Below, in pieces: positions 1-12,938 of a stretch of DNA of 64,000 nt (its first letter is position 1; every line of letters starts with the position of its first letter). The stretch spans positions 61,113,977 to 61,177,976 of the forward strand of contig OX424555.1 of assembly GCA_949152475.1 (NCBI GenBank), written 5' to 3'. The notes under the pieces were generated by a model. That model made no database searches and had not been told where the DNA came from. It worked only from the letters and a program-made list of their open reading frames with translations. Position numbers and translations under genes: made by a program. Source of the DNA: Terebella lapidaria. Lineage: Eukaryota; Annelida; Polychaeta; Terebellida; Terebellidae.

Positions 1-3000
1 ATGACGGCATTGACTGTGTTGCTTTCTTCTTTAGATTCAAATGATCCAATCACAGGCACGTACTCGGCTGTTATTGTCTCATCCTTGTGTGATATTTGCA
101 GCAGTGTTCCCGTTGTGGTGCCTGCAATGATAGTTGTACAACTGTTGTTTACTGCAAAGCAGCATATTTCAGTCTCCGGTTGAAATATATTGCTAGTTCG
201 ACTCCTCTGTTTCTTCCTTTTCTTTTTCGTCTCCTGATCTTTCTCAGATGCCTCTTGGCTGGATTCTTTCAGCTTCCATTTGGGTATGTAGGATGAAACC
301 CTGACCTGCGTATTGATATCCCATTCGTAAAACTCGCGCCCTTGGAGGGATACAATTTTCTCCTTGGTTGTTAACGTAATCTGGCCCATGTCTAGACGAT
401 CATCGATGATGTTCCCAGCTTCATCAGTGAGCTTGTCAAAGATGAGGAACTCTGATTGTGTGTTCATGAAGAGTATGTATCGGTTATCAGCAGATACCCT
501 GCGAATAGCTCGAACTCCGGGCAGTACTAGACAGAGCAGGTCATCTGGAGGTGGAACACAGGGAAACATTGCAGACAAGAGCAGCTCTTTCGACGATCCA
601 ACCGTTGCTATAGAGTCCAGCCTCAGTACCTCCAGGAACTTGTACACTTCATCCATAGGTGGTAGACATTTCAGTATTTCAAGCGGAATGTCCACAGCGT
701 TGTGCTTTACCAATGACTTCGCAGCAGATTGGAATAGTCGACTTAGCAAATCAATCTCTTCGTCTTTCAAAGCTTTGGCATACACGAAGTTCTGAAGCAA
801 AACTGTGTAGCCAAGTTTTGCATACACTTGGCTTAGCCAAGTCAGATTGCAGATGTCTTTTTTCAACCGTTCAAGCAATGAACTCTCAGGCTTTGCCTTG
901 TAGTAATCACAAGCCTGGTATAGAAAGCTAGCAACAGCTCGTATATCCGTGGAAGATCCATCTGCAATTAGGTTCTCAAGACACGACTCATGTAGACTTT
1001 TCAGGTCATCATGCTTTTTCAATAAATCTAGGACAGAATCAGCGAATACAACCTGTGACCACCAAATAATCGTCTTTCGGTAAGACTGGAATTCTGAAAG
1101 ACACCCTGAGAGTTCACTAATCAGTTTGGCTACAGCCAGTGATGACCCAATCGGCAGCAGTGGTTGATCAGAAGACAACGTGAAGTCCTCACTCCTCTTC
1201 AGTAGATCTTGGAGTTCTACCTCAGATAGACCATCCTGGGCCAAAGTCAGATACGCCAACAAATACATCACCGCGTGACGGTTGTATTTCGAAAGGAGAT
1301 CCTCAACTAATAAAGTGAAGGTTTTCTGGTGTGAATCCGAAGCGTCATAGAGAGCATTTTCTGCCAGCGTCTTACATGTGATCGCCCACCTGAGGTGGTT
1401 GTCGAGAAATATTTTGACGCACCCTGGTCTGATATTTCTGCTTGTCCTGAAGCACCTTCTGATCAATTCATCTGTGACGGGGTCAAGTTTTCTGCCGGTG
1501 TTATCCATGTGCGCGGAGACCATCTGGTCTCTCTCTGTAACTGTCAAGCCATCCAGCTTGATGAAACATCGTTTGTCTTCGATCCTATCCGCCAGATAAT
1601 CTTTGAACAAACCTCGGATTGTTGTTAAGATGATGTAGACACCGAAAGGGCATTCTATTGGCAACCACGAACCTTTGAATTCGTCATCCTCTTCCGTTTC
1701 CAAGTGGCATACTCCATCCAATAAAATGAACAGTTTTCTTTGTGACTTCACGTTGATTGTTTCGACTAATTCTAGAATCCCACTTAGTGTTTGTCCAAGC
1801 TCATATTCAGAGAGAACTTGAAGCCTTTCTCTTGAGAAAACGTCCGAGATGGCATATGCTTCGCAGATCTGCTCACATAGACTGAGTAACAACGGTTTGA
1901 CTGTCCATGATTCTGTGGATGTGCCCACAAATCGCACCACGCGAGTGAGGGACCTCGGTTTCTCTACTGGAAACCACGTTGGGATTAACGAAGAGACTCT
2001 GGCAAGCACTGTGGACCTGCCACTGCCACATCCTCCATAGATGACCAATGGTCTCTGTGCAAGTATTGGATCGTGCAGGAACTCCTTGACTTGATTTTCA
2101 ATTTGTGTACGTGGAATGGAGTCTCTGTAGAACCTTTCCCACAGAGTCGTATGATTCAGCAGCTCCTGGTTGAGGTTTGTATTGAATTCTCTCGGGACTG
2201 AGCAGTTCGTAACCTTCTCCCCGTGTGATATCAGTCTCTTCATACTTAGTACAAAATGTTCTGAGAAATCATCAAGGTACTGAGCGTGGCAAGGTGATGT
2301 GCTCATGCCATCACTGTGCCATATGACCTCTCTCTTCACGAAATTATTTTCGTCAATGACAGAAGGTAGCATGGCTTTGAGATGATTCAGTTTCGATTCA
2401 AAGATTGGATGTCGTGGATCATCAACATAGTTCCTAGCAGCTTCACTCTCATGGTGGTCCTGTAACCCAGTTAGTTCTCTGATGTACAACAAACACCGGT
2501 CTCTTGCATCCGAACTGTTGATGATGGCCTCGTGGATTTCATGATCTATGACTGAAAGTATATGATCAAAGTGTCCACTGTAGCTAAGCAAAATAACACT
2601 GTGTGTGTGCATCATATATACCATGTCCATTTACAGAATGAACTTTACTCAGTCCTACCTGACATGAAAAGTGAAAGCAGGTCCTCCTTGTACAATTGGT
2701 TGTCTACCGTACGGCTCCCATCTGTCTCCTGGTTGTTCTTTGTTAGGCTGGTCTTCACGTCTGTGAAATATTCAATGCTTCTTGTCTTTGTAGGGAGAGA
2801 TTCGGAAGTGGATTTCACTGGTTGAACCTTTGCATCTGGGAGAAGAGCCTCCGCTGCTCTTGTCATGATGTCTCGTAGTTGAGTGTATACTTCTTTAATT
2901 TCCTCTTTGCCAAGTTTACACTGATCCTCACGTTTTGTGTTGTTCTGTTGATCATCTTTATCTGGGACTTTACAGACATCAGTGATCTTCAATTCATTGC

Positions 3001-6000
3001 CACTCTCATGCTCTGGCATTGCAAGTATTTCTGTGCATACAACAGAATCATGTTTCTTGGAATCCACACTTTCATCATGACTTGCTTTCTCCGCTGCCTG
3101 CGATGAATCATCGCCTATCATGTCAACAACCGAGGCTTTTGCTTTCTCAATTAATTTCTCTATTTCTGGCCTCTCAGATTCCTGTTTAAAAATTGGAACA
3201 AGTTCCATTATTATCACCAACACGGCAGTACCCTCAGACGTTCCATACAGTATCAGTGTCCAATATGAATTACTTACTGGAAGCTTTTTGACATGTTCGA
3301 GGAAGACCTCTTCTCCCGTGGCTCTCATGAAGGGTGTGATGCATTCCTCAGCCATTGTGCACACATTTTCTTCATTATCTTGCAGTCGTTGAAACAACTC
3401 TGGTAGCAACTTTGAAATGGAACTGGGAGACACTGTCTCATTTTTTGCGTTCATGACCACCCAGTGCAGAATCTAAATGAAATGTTTGGTTGACAAGTGT
3501 TTGTATTCTAATATAAGATAGTATTTCAGTTTGTTGGAATATCCAGAAATAAAGGTTACCTTCACTTGTTTTGTGGGATCGATGTTGATATCAGACAGTG
3601 TCTCTGAGATGATATCTCTGTCAATGAGGTGCCGCAGTCCTGAGCCCGCAAGATTCCTCAGAATCATGCTCAGTGTTGCCGTCACTTGAGTATTCACCTG
3701 TTTCTATTAGGGACAAAATGTCAAAAGCAAATAACGTTACATACACCACACATGTAAAATATTTGAAAAGGATGTGAGGGATATACATTACCTTGTCACT
3801 TAGAGAACAAAGTAGGTGTGGAACGACAAAAGAAAGGTGTTGTTTTACACCGGAACCAAGTCTGCTGACCAGCTGGTGACAGACATCTGCAGCCAACAGT
3901 ACCTAGAATAATGTAGAAAACACATGTCATCATCTTCACATGCATGATACGTGGTTTCATCATGGATCATGTATTATCACTACTGACAACAAGGTTGAGT
4001 CTTTTTATCACGCCCCAATAGATTTGCAATAATAACGAATATCATGAAATGCCACCCTGAGGTACACCTACCAGTTTGCTGTTGTTACTATCGCGGATGA
4101 TGCAGCCCAGGACATCCAGCAGTGGGCCCAGATGTGTGGATAGCTCTGAGCCACCCTGGATCTGTGTCTGGATCTCCTCCAGAGCAGCTTTCCTCACCGT
4201 CCAGGTGCTGTGCTCTAGGCGCTCCAACAAGTCAGCAGAAACACTGCAGGAAGCACCAGGGTAGTTTTGGGGTATAGATGTACTGATAGTCATCGACTAC
4301 ATGTATTAACTTGGATGGTCTAGTAGACAGCAATATACCATAATCAATTGGCTATAGAACAGGCGCAAGAACATATTGAATCACATTTCTAAAATCACAT
4401 CTATATACACTGGGTTATTTATTTACCTACCTCAATTTCTTTTCACTGGCAGTAGCATCTGATTCCTCGACTGCTCCCGACTGGTCATTTGATGGACCAC
4501 TCTGGATATATTATAAGTCTATATAGGGAACTTAACCTACCGGTAGTGAAATATATGTAAAATACATGCTGAGTAGGTCATGCATTCTAGTCTCAAAACT
4601 GACCTGGAGTACATAGACTGGCACAGTTCTGTAGATATCCTCTTTGTACCATTTTGTCAGGAGCTCATCATGTCCAGATGTTTTTGCCCAGTTGAGAAGA
4701 TGAATAAACACACGAGATGGGATCTCTTTGGGCAGTGGTGGCTGGCCATACTTGTCACCCAGCAGGCACTGTTTCAACAACACAAATTATTCTCTTGGAG
4801 AGCATTCCTCATACAATTTATGTTATAAATGAATGAGTGCCTAGTCACAATGGCTATTTCAGATCTATATATTGAACTGCGTGTCTAGTTGTTTCTTACC
4901 ACAAAGTAAGGGCCGACTGACAGACGGCGGGACTTCCTGATCTCGGCTAGGGACAGCTGCAGTATGTCCCAGTCAAAGCCATCATCGCTCCCGAGATCTT
5001 GACGAAAGTCCAGTACCTGGAACTCTAGATCCTTCGCACGACAAAACTCCTTGAGCTGGGGAAACGCTTTCTTGTACAGTATTTCTCTCTCATCCTTCAT
5101 ATCTGGTGGAATGGATAAAAATTGCAAGGTACATGCTGGCTGGAAGCTTGTAAATTTATCATGAAAACTTATACTTGTATGCAAAATAAAGTTTCCAACC
5201 ATTAATAATTGCCTGTTAGTCAGAGTCTCAGTTTCACCTTTTTTCCAGGATTATTACGCTCATAATCACCTGAGAAATTTGCAGAGAGTACAATTCGGAC
5301 AGTGGAAGAAAACATTGGCTTTTCTGACAGTTTTACTGGCATGCCATAGAGAAGGTTCTTGTGTAGTTTCCTGTAGAATGGAGCTTGATGAGTCACATGT
5401 GATTGGCCGTGTCTACTGCTCCTTGGAGTCTTAGAACGAACTCTGGTTAAGTCATCATCAGCACCTGACAATATTCAAGGAAACGTCCATGAACGACATG
5501 TAAAGGTTGTAGGTCATTCAGCAGACTCTCAATAGGACATACATATTCACCACACTTACCGTCAGTATCACAGCTCAAGACACTGAGGGAACTCTCGAGA
5601 ACTCGACTCTCATCCTGTCGTTCTCGCTCCCACTCGGCGAGGTCAAGCTCGGTGTCCCTGTCGTCTTCCTCGTTCCAGTCGCCGTCTCTGGCAAGGTCCT
5701 TCCCGAGAGCCATGTGTGAGTCGGGTAACAGGGTGGGGATGGCATGCGGAACGTGGGCGAAAGCTTTGTGAATCTGTTCCTTTGTCACGTTGACTTCCGA
5801 ACGCATCCTCCGAGTTTCACTTGAGGCCGCAGAGGCCACAGATGAAGGTCGCGAGCTGTCACTGCTGGCATCACTGATATTAGTTCTACTACTACCATCA
5901 TCACTCTCTGATGATGAGTCCTCAGAGCCGGAAGTCACATGACTGTTGTCGTCACCATTAACTGAACTTGCAATACTCGGGAGTACTGTAAAGCAAGGCA

Positions 6001-8291
6001 ATAAGATGTCCCAAATTTTGCATTCTTAGTCCATCGACAATATTGTGACAGTGGAAAAAGGCTGACATACTAACTTGGATATGGACTGTCTAAAACTGTA
6101 GGCTCAGGGCGTGGTCCATCAGGTGGCAGGCTAAAGTCAACAATGTTTTTTTATTAAGATCAGCAGCTCATAGCATACTGACATAATAATTAATGGGGAG
6201 AGAATACCAAGTGCTTGGTATTTAGATTTAGAGAATACCACGTAAATAGATTTAGATGAATTCAACAAATCAATTTTTTATCAGAATTATATTCAGTAGA
6301 TTCTCTGCTTACCATGTAAGTCTGAATGGTTGAGCTCTGATGCCTTTGGGGAAGATTCCAAGTTGTCGAGTCCGCAGTCCCCCTGGGAGCTGACTGTGAA
6401 GGCCTCTTCTGGTGACCTGCCAATGGAAGTGACACAATACATTTAGTTTTATCATACATTTAGTTTTATCAGTTTTCGACAACCATCCAGTTCAATCACA
6501 ATAAATTTCCATGAATATCAAAGCACTGACATTTACTGTTACTCTAGTGGTGAAAGACAAGAAGCAATACACAGTAGTACATGTAACTGTTTTACTCACC
6601 CCAACAAGCCTCCTCAGTGCTGGATCACGGATGTTCCATGGGTCAGCTGTAAGAAAGTGCAGTTAATTGTGTTGAACTTACATGTGACTAAACTAGAGAG
6701 AGCATCTAAACATTATAGCTGTGGACTCTGTGTGATGCAAGCCTGTGGTATATGTGTTAAAAGATTAATAAATTCTATACCGATGGAGCTCTTTTCTCTT
6801 TGGAAGTCCAAGTTTATATCTGGTGTTCCAGGAACCTGTAAAGATAATAAAACATAGCACCAAGGGTGCTGTAGCTTACCGGCATTCATATGAATTGCAT
6901 AGAATACTGAATACATGTACATATAAATTGTTACACTGATGTTAAAATCAATATGTTAAAACATCTTCGTAAATGTTGATAGAAACACATTTTCTGTATA
7001 AACTATAATCATGATAATACGAAATCAAGTTACATCTCGAAAGATTTTTTTTGTTAATGACAAATTTTCACAGATAGTTGATTCAAAGGCAACAAAACTT
7101 ATACACATCACAAACGTACATAAGGATGATCTTATACATGATTTTGAGGAAAACTGAATAGATTTCGATAAAATGACCACCAAAAGCAAAATTCATCGTT
7201 TTTTCGACAAAAAAGGTGGGTGAAAAAATTCCAAAAAGTCCAAAAGAATTTTCAATGGTAAAAAAAAATTTTTTTTTTTTTTTGCTGGAAATGGCTCGAA
7301 ACGAATAGTGACTTGATTTGGGACAAAAAAAAATTTTTTGGCCAACTCGTCAAAAAAATCAATATGGCCGCCCCACGCAGACCGTCATTTCAAAGGCAAT
7401 GAAATTTATACACATCACAAAGGTACATAAGAAGAATCTTATACATGATTTTGAGGAAAACTGTCTCAATAGATTTCGAGAAATGACCACCAAAGGCAAA
7501 ATTCATCCTTTTTTCGACAAAAAAGGTCGTTTTGACCTTTCAAGGTCATTGAAGGTCAAATTCAAGGTCACCACTCAAACCGCAATATATGATTTCCCAT
7601 TTGAATGTGCCAATACTTAGGCTCTATCTTGAAGTGTTCTATGAGATTACTCTGCATATCTCCCATTATGAAGGAAAAATTGGGTGAAATTTTCAAAGTC
7701 CATAAAAATTTTCAATGGTCAAAAAAAAATTTTTTTTTTTTTTTTGCTGGAAATGGCTCAAAACGAATAGTGACTTGATTTGGGACAAAAATATTTTTTT
7801 TTCGCCGACCAGTCAAAAAATCAAAATGGCCGCCACACACAGACCGGCGATTCAAGGGCAACGAAACCTATACATGTCATAGAGGTACATGAGAGGAATG
7901 TTTTGAAACAAAAATCTCAAAACTGATCAGACAGTTTTTGAGAAAATGGCCACCAAAGTCCAAAATTGGCAATTTTTCGTCAAAAATGGCCGTCAAATCA
8001 TCAAAAACGATTCAATCAAAAAAATTTTAAAACCGTTTTTAGATATTGGCCTAAGGTATATTCTGACAAATTTATGGGGAAATTCATCATGCCAAAAACA
8101 AGTTACAGATCCGGACGGACGACGGACGCCGGCCGGACGGACGACGGACGAAACAAAGGGCCGGTAAGCTAAAAATATGCATAAAACTTCAGACAGGTTG
8201 ATACAAAATATGCAAAACAATTGGATTAAGGTAGACCTACAATATTTCCACGTACCTGATCCTCACTCTGAGAGGTTCGACTGCTTGACAT
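1..8291 (-). CDS. NWD1/NWD2-like STAND protein with inserted TOG domain, NACHT and start of WD40 region (partial)
   Basis: Fifteen exons can be chained with consistent phases: 8256-8291 (start codon 8289-8291), 6781-6835, 6600-6646, 6313-6416, 6075-6130, 5560-5985, 5270-5464, 4900-5102, 4604-4768, 4431-4501, 4072-4243, 3792-3902, 3560-3697, 2664-3472 and 2577 to beyond base 1. Residues about 1-290 are acidic and Ser-rich. Residues about 295-429 match the N-terminal module of NWD1 and relatives (ANFSDMKDERE, then VGPYFV...LLGDKYG and KWYKEDIY...VPVYVLQ). Residues about 454-690 read as a TOG-like HEAT array (STWTVRKAALEEI, then RDSNNSKLVLLAADV). The last exon starts with the NWD1-type linker and carries a P-loop near residue 1043 (GGCGSGRST, Arg in place of the usual Lys) and a Walker B-like LFILLDGV. 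Its end begins to look like WD40 repeats, which are cut by the window edge. The family is thought to sense signals by NTP-driven assembly; the function here is unknown. Donor choice at exon 14 (GTCAGG) is inferred from phase. Confidence 0.82.
6852..8171. repeat. AT-rich interspersed element with TTACCGG-type inverted termini (copy 1)
   Basis: Lies in the first intron of the NWD-like gene. The left end reads TAGCACCAAGGGTGCT followed by GTAGCTTACCGGC; the right end is GGGCCGGTAAGCTA after a CGGAC/GGACG-rich stretch. The inside is noncoding, with oligo-A/T runs and two diverged internal copies of a block containing AAGGTCA half-sites. The same sequence occurs in opposite orientation at 49180-50107. 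Class is unknown; a non-autonomous DNA element is the best guess. Confidence 0.7.
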
Positions 8292-9866
8292 GGTACAGTT
8301 GCTCACACAAACTGTTCACAAGACGATCGCAGCCAATGAAGTTCTCTACATTTCTGAAGCTTGTATCAATTATCACTTGGGTTTTCATTGATTCTCAGCA
8401 GATCCATCTTGGACATCACAATATGCATCTGAATATACACCAGACAATTTACTTTGGCAATTTTTCATGCAATGTGATTAATATAATCAAAGTAATCAGA
8501 AACTTGATTGAAATAATGATAAACTCTTTATCGCAAATAATTAGGCCTATTTTGATACCATTAATTCGAACGCAAACATGAGTTATAATTGTGCCCAATC
8601 ATGCAATTACCGGTGTGAAGCCTATCATACCTACCATGGGGGTTGGTGCCATCAAGCGTTACGTAACGGAGCGAGGTATATGGCCTAGCATTACGGAACG
8701 TTAAAAGGGGGTGGGTGGGCGTGAATTTTCCCTTTAAAAAGCGTCACAAAATTTTTGAATGGCCCCTAAATCAACCGTGAGACCGCCCAACAGTGGAATT
8801 GTTCACTTCGGATTTGGCCTGAGAGTCTATATGTAGCGGGACCTTGGCCATTTCACGAGAATGCCATCAACTGCAATCCCTATTTATTTCCGAGCACATG
8901 TAGGATAACGTGGGCAATATTGATCCCCATGTTAGAAATCTAGGTCTAGCATAGCCATGCAAATCATAATTTAATGAACCAGTACTGTACATGCTAAATC
9001 TTTACTGTGTACAGCGCTGTATGGACTCAATACATGTATTGAGTCCATACAGCGCTGTACACAGTAAGCTAAATCTATAACATTTGTTAACAAAAATTAA
9101 CCATTGCACCCTACATGCGAGTCTTAATGTTAATATCAGTGTTTATTTCCAATTGCTGGATATAAGTCCTGAAATATCACACATGAAATGATGAATAGTT
9201 TGCCTCACGTGACAGTGTCACTGACACGGGGACATGATGATGAGCAGAATGAACTGAAGCGTTTGTTTACAGTGTTGCCAAGCAGTCTCCGGCACCAAAC
9301 TGCCGGTCATCACTCGTTAAATTTGAGATATATTAAGTAAGCTACCCGTATATTCATTAGCCTGTAATTAGAATATGCGCTGCATTAACTAAATATCCAT
9401 ATTTCATCTAGTGACATCTTTCTGTACGACCTGCAAATCAATATTTTTACAAAGATATTTTGCTTACATTGACATTTCGTATTAATGACATAAAAGGCAG
9501 TTAAATTACAAACTCGGACCAACTAAAAAACCGCGGATACATTTGTGAAAACCCGGACTAAGTGCAAATCCCATCTGTTTGCTGCCGAAATTTCGTGAAA
9601 TGTAAAACGGACATACAATATAACGACGCATGAGGTCTACTTTCCTTTGCAAATCCTCCTAATATCCTGCCTCATTCTTGAATTCTTTACTGGATTCTTT
9701 TCAATGGTCTACAATGTATTCGTTTTCAATATAGTAGTGGTCCAAATTAAGTACTCAAATCAAAACCATTCAGTTCAGACCGGAAAAATAGTACTCTGCA
9801 GGAGCACATGCACACATGTATTTGATTTGGACCACGGTCCTCATTAGGCCACTCCTAATAATTTTT
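8292..9866. promoter_or_regulatory. Upstream region of the NWD-like gene
   Basis: No coding exon is visible upstream of the start codon at 8289-8291. The 5' UTR and promoter must lie here or further right. I see no clear TATA box or CpG-rich core. The stretch holds the 66-bp palindrome described separately; otherwise 9080-9860 shows only unique AT-rich sequence. Confidence 0.35.
8993..9076. mobile_element. Perfect 66-bp palindrome flanked by 9-bp direct repeats
   Basis: Bases 9002-9034 and 9035-9067 are exact reverse complements with no spacer. The dyad is at 9034/9035 inside TACATGTA. Immediately outside, GCTAAATCT occurs at 8993-9001 and again at 9068-9076. A perfect inverted repeat bracketed by perfect 9-bp direct repeats is the signature of a very small inserted element, or of a template-switch repair product. 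Confidence 0.8.
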
Positions 9867-11821
9867 AGGTTACCGGACCTTTGCACAAAAATTGCACCTT
9901 TGCACCGAAATTTTGCACAAAAATACCTAAAAATATTTCCAAGGAAGGTTTTTTTTAGTTTTCTGATTTTCCAATTTTTTTCAAAATGGCGGCCGTTTTC
10001 GTCGAAAAATGGCCAATTTTCGACTTTGACAGTCATTTTCTCAAAATCTTATCAGTAACTTTTTTTCTTATTGATGCATAACACTCCTCTTATGTGCCCC
10101 TGTGACATGTATAAATTTCGTTGCCCTTGAATCACTCGAAGTGGGCCATTTTGGGCCCAAACTCGGCCCAAATGGGACTCTCCCATGTTAAATTCTCCTA
10201 TCCTTTATAATGGGACAAAATTAAGCCTAGTATCTCACTTAATATTGAGATTAGAGACTAGGAATCAATTGTGCACATATAGGAAATGATATATCCTGAA
10301 TATTCTGGTGACCTTGAATTTGACCTCTGACCTCGGTTTCAAAGTCAGAGGGCCATTTTCGTCGAAAAATGGCCAATTTTGGACTTTGACGGTCGTTTTC
10401 TCAGAATCCGTTCAGTAACTATTTTTCTTATCAATGCATAACACTCCTCATATGTACCCCTGTGACACGTATAAATTTCGTTGCCCTTGAATCGCTCGAA
10501 GTAGACCATTTTGGGCCCAAACTCGGCCCAAATGGGACTTTCCCTTGGTAAATTCTCCTATGCTTTACAATGGGACACATTAAGCCTAATATCTCACTTA
10601 ATATTGAGATTAGAGACTAGGAATCAATTGTGCACATATAGGAAATGATATATGCTGAATATTCTCAGGGTCTTGAATTTGACCTCTGACCTCGGTTTCA
10701 AGGTCAGAGCACAAAATGTCTAATATCTTGCTTATTAACGACTTTACAGCTTAGGAACCAATTGTGGACATATAGGAAATGATATATGCCGAATATTCTG
10801 ATGACCTTGAATTTGACCTTTGACCTCATTTTCAAGGTCACACCACAGAATGGCTAATATCTCCCTTATTATCGATTTTACAGCTTAGGGATCAATTGTG
10901 GACATATAGGAAATGATATATGCTGAATATTCTCGTGACCTTGAATTTGACTTCTGACCTCAGTTTCAAGGTCAGAGCACAAAATGGCTAATATCTTGCT
11001 TATTATTGACTTTACAGTGTAGGAATCAATTATGAACTTATAGGAAATGATATATGCAGATTATTGTCATGACCTTGAATTTGACCTTTGACCTCCTTTT
11101 CAAGGTCGCAGGACAAAATAGCTAATATCTCGCTTATTATCGATTTTACAGCTTAGGAATCAATTATGAACATATAGGAAATGATATATGCTGAATATTG
11201 CTATGACCTTGAATTTGACCTTTGACCTCATTTTCAAGGTCAGAGAACGAAATGGGTGATATCTCGCTTTTTATCGACTTTACAGCTTAGCAATCAATTG
11301 GGGACATATAGAAAATGATATATTCTGAACATTGTCATGACCTTGAACTTCACCTTTGACCTAATTTCCAAGGTCACAGGACAAAATGGCTAATAGCTAG
11401 CTCATTATGGACTTTACAGCTTAGGAATCAATTATGAACATATAGGAAATGATATATGCTGAATATTGCTATGACCTTGAATTCGACCTTTGACCTCATT
11501 TTCAAGGTCACAGGACATAATGGCTAATATCTCGCTTATTATTGACTTCACAGCTTAGGAATCAATTATGAACATATAGGAAATGATATATGCTGAATAT
11601 TGCTATGACCTTGAATTCGACCTTTGACCTCATTTTCAAGGTCACAGGACATAATGGCTAATATCTCGCTTATTATTGACTTCACAGCTTAGGAATTAAT
11701 TGTGGACATACTAGAAATGACATATGCCGAATATTATCGTGTCCTTGAATTGACCAAGGACGTTTTTTAAAGGTCACGGGACAAAATACTAATATCTAAA
11801 ATATATATTGTCCGGTAACCT
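9867..11821. repeat. AT-rich interspersed element with GGTTACCGGAC termini and internal tandem array (copy 2)
   Basis: The left end is GGTTACCGGACC at 9868; the right end is GTCCGGTAACC at 11810-11820, followed outside by the hairpin TTAGCCCTTGGGCTAA. An internal block around 9960-10290 is duplicated at 10340-10650. It shares phrases such as AAAATGGCCAATTTT with the elements at 6.85 and 49.2 kb. No coding capacity was seen. Confidence 0.7.
10300..11770. repeat. Tandem array of ~133-bp units with DR1-like motifs
   Basis: About ten diverged units, each containing ATAGGAAATGATATATGC, a TGACCT pair and a TCAAGGTCA site. Spacing between successive units is about 133 bp from 10650 onward. In several units the pair is TGACCTTTGACCT, the exact complement of AGGTCAAAGGTCA. 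The array lies inside the element at 9867-11821. Confidence 0.85.
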
Positions 11822-12938
11822 TTCTTAGCCCTTGGGCTAATTTTTTTGTTTTAAAAGGTAAGAGGGAGGGTGGAAAAAACAAATGGACCCTCAAATAAAA
11901 CATGATATGCACTAACGGTGTTGGGGTAAAGTATGACTAAGCTTCTAATAAAAGCTGAAAATCTGTTGAAAGTGAAAAGCTGGGCACGCAGTGACAAGAA
12001 GCAGAAAATTTAGAAAGGAATAGCCTTATTTAGTGTACTAGAACCCTCAAGAATATTCATAAATAACAACTATATTTCCGACAACCATGAAGTATTTAGT
12101 TTTTCCTATGTCTCATGATCACTAATATTTGAAAGTATATAGTGGCAGAATATTCAAATGGGACCAATTCACCAACAACAGCCTACAAAGTCATGATGTG
12201 TAATGTTGGTGTATAATGCATCACAATATCATACCGATATTTTCACTATCATTTATTATCAAGGCAAAAGCTTTTTTTTCCACACAAAACAAACATAAAT
12301 ACCATAAATAACAAACACAATGTTGTGAACATGCGGTCACACTATCAGTAATTCTGTTCATTTCCCTCAAGTGCCTCATGGTGAATGCATTGATCATACA
12401 TTTTACATAACCTAAGCATGTAATGTATATCCTGTACATTGTAATACACTGTACATTCTGATTGCCACCTATTTGCCTCACTATCCAAGAAATGTATTTG
12501 ATGCCTACCAGTACTCACTTGTCATATATCTTGATTCAATATTTGTACAGTTGAATGCATCAACTCGGGAAAAGAAGATACATATAATCTGATAAATCTT
12601 GAGTTTTCCTGATAATGAAACAGCTTTAATTAAGAGATACGAAGTAGTATTCCTGAAACCAAGTACTTAACCTGTTTTCAACAATGATACTGTATTTATC
12701 ACAAATATATCGCCTACCCTTCAGAGATTACATAGATATATATGGCACAAAAAGAATATCGAAAAACCCAAATACCAAAACTGATCACTTTACATGGTCA
12801 AATCTGTTGGGCATTATTTCACCACTAATTCAATTGCCTACAGTCTTAGTGTAAATACATGTACACTACATGAACACCTACACATGTGAATAATATGAGC
12901 TGAACTAAAACTGGTATCATATATTACAACGCTTCATG
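11822..12938. other. 3' flank and probable 3' UTR of the isoleucyl-tRNA synthetase gene
   Basis: No coding sequence is seen. The minus-strand transcript leaving the stop codon at 12939 would run through here. The most plausible polyadenylation signal is TTTATT (AATAAA on the minus strand) at 12252-12257. Confidence 0.45.
12252..12257 (-). terminator. Candidate polyadenylation signal of IARS1
   Basis: AATAAA on the minus strand, about 680 bp past the stop codon. It is the clearest candidate in this flank, but no transcript evidence is available. Confidence 0.35.
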
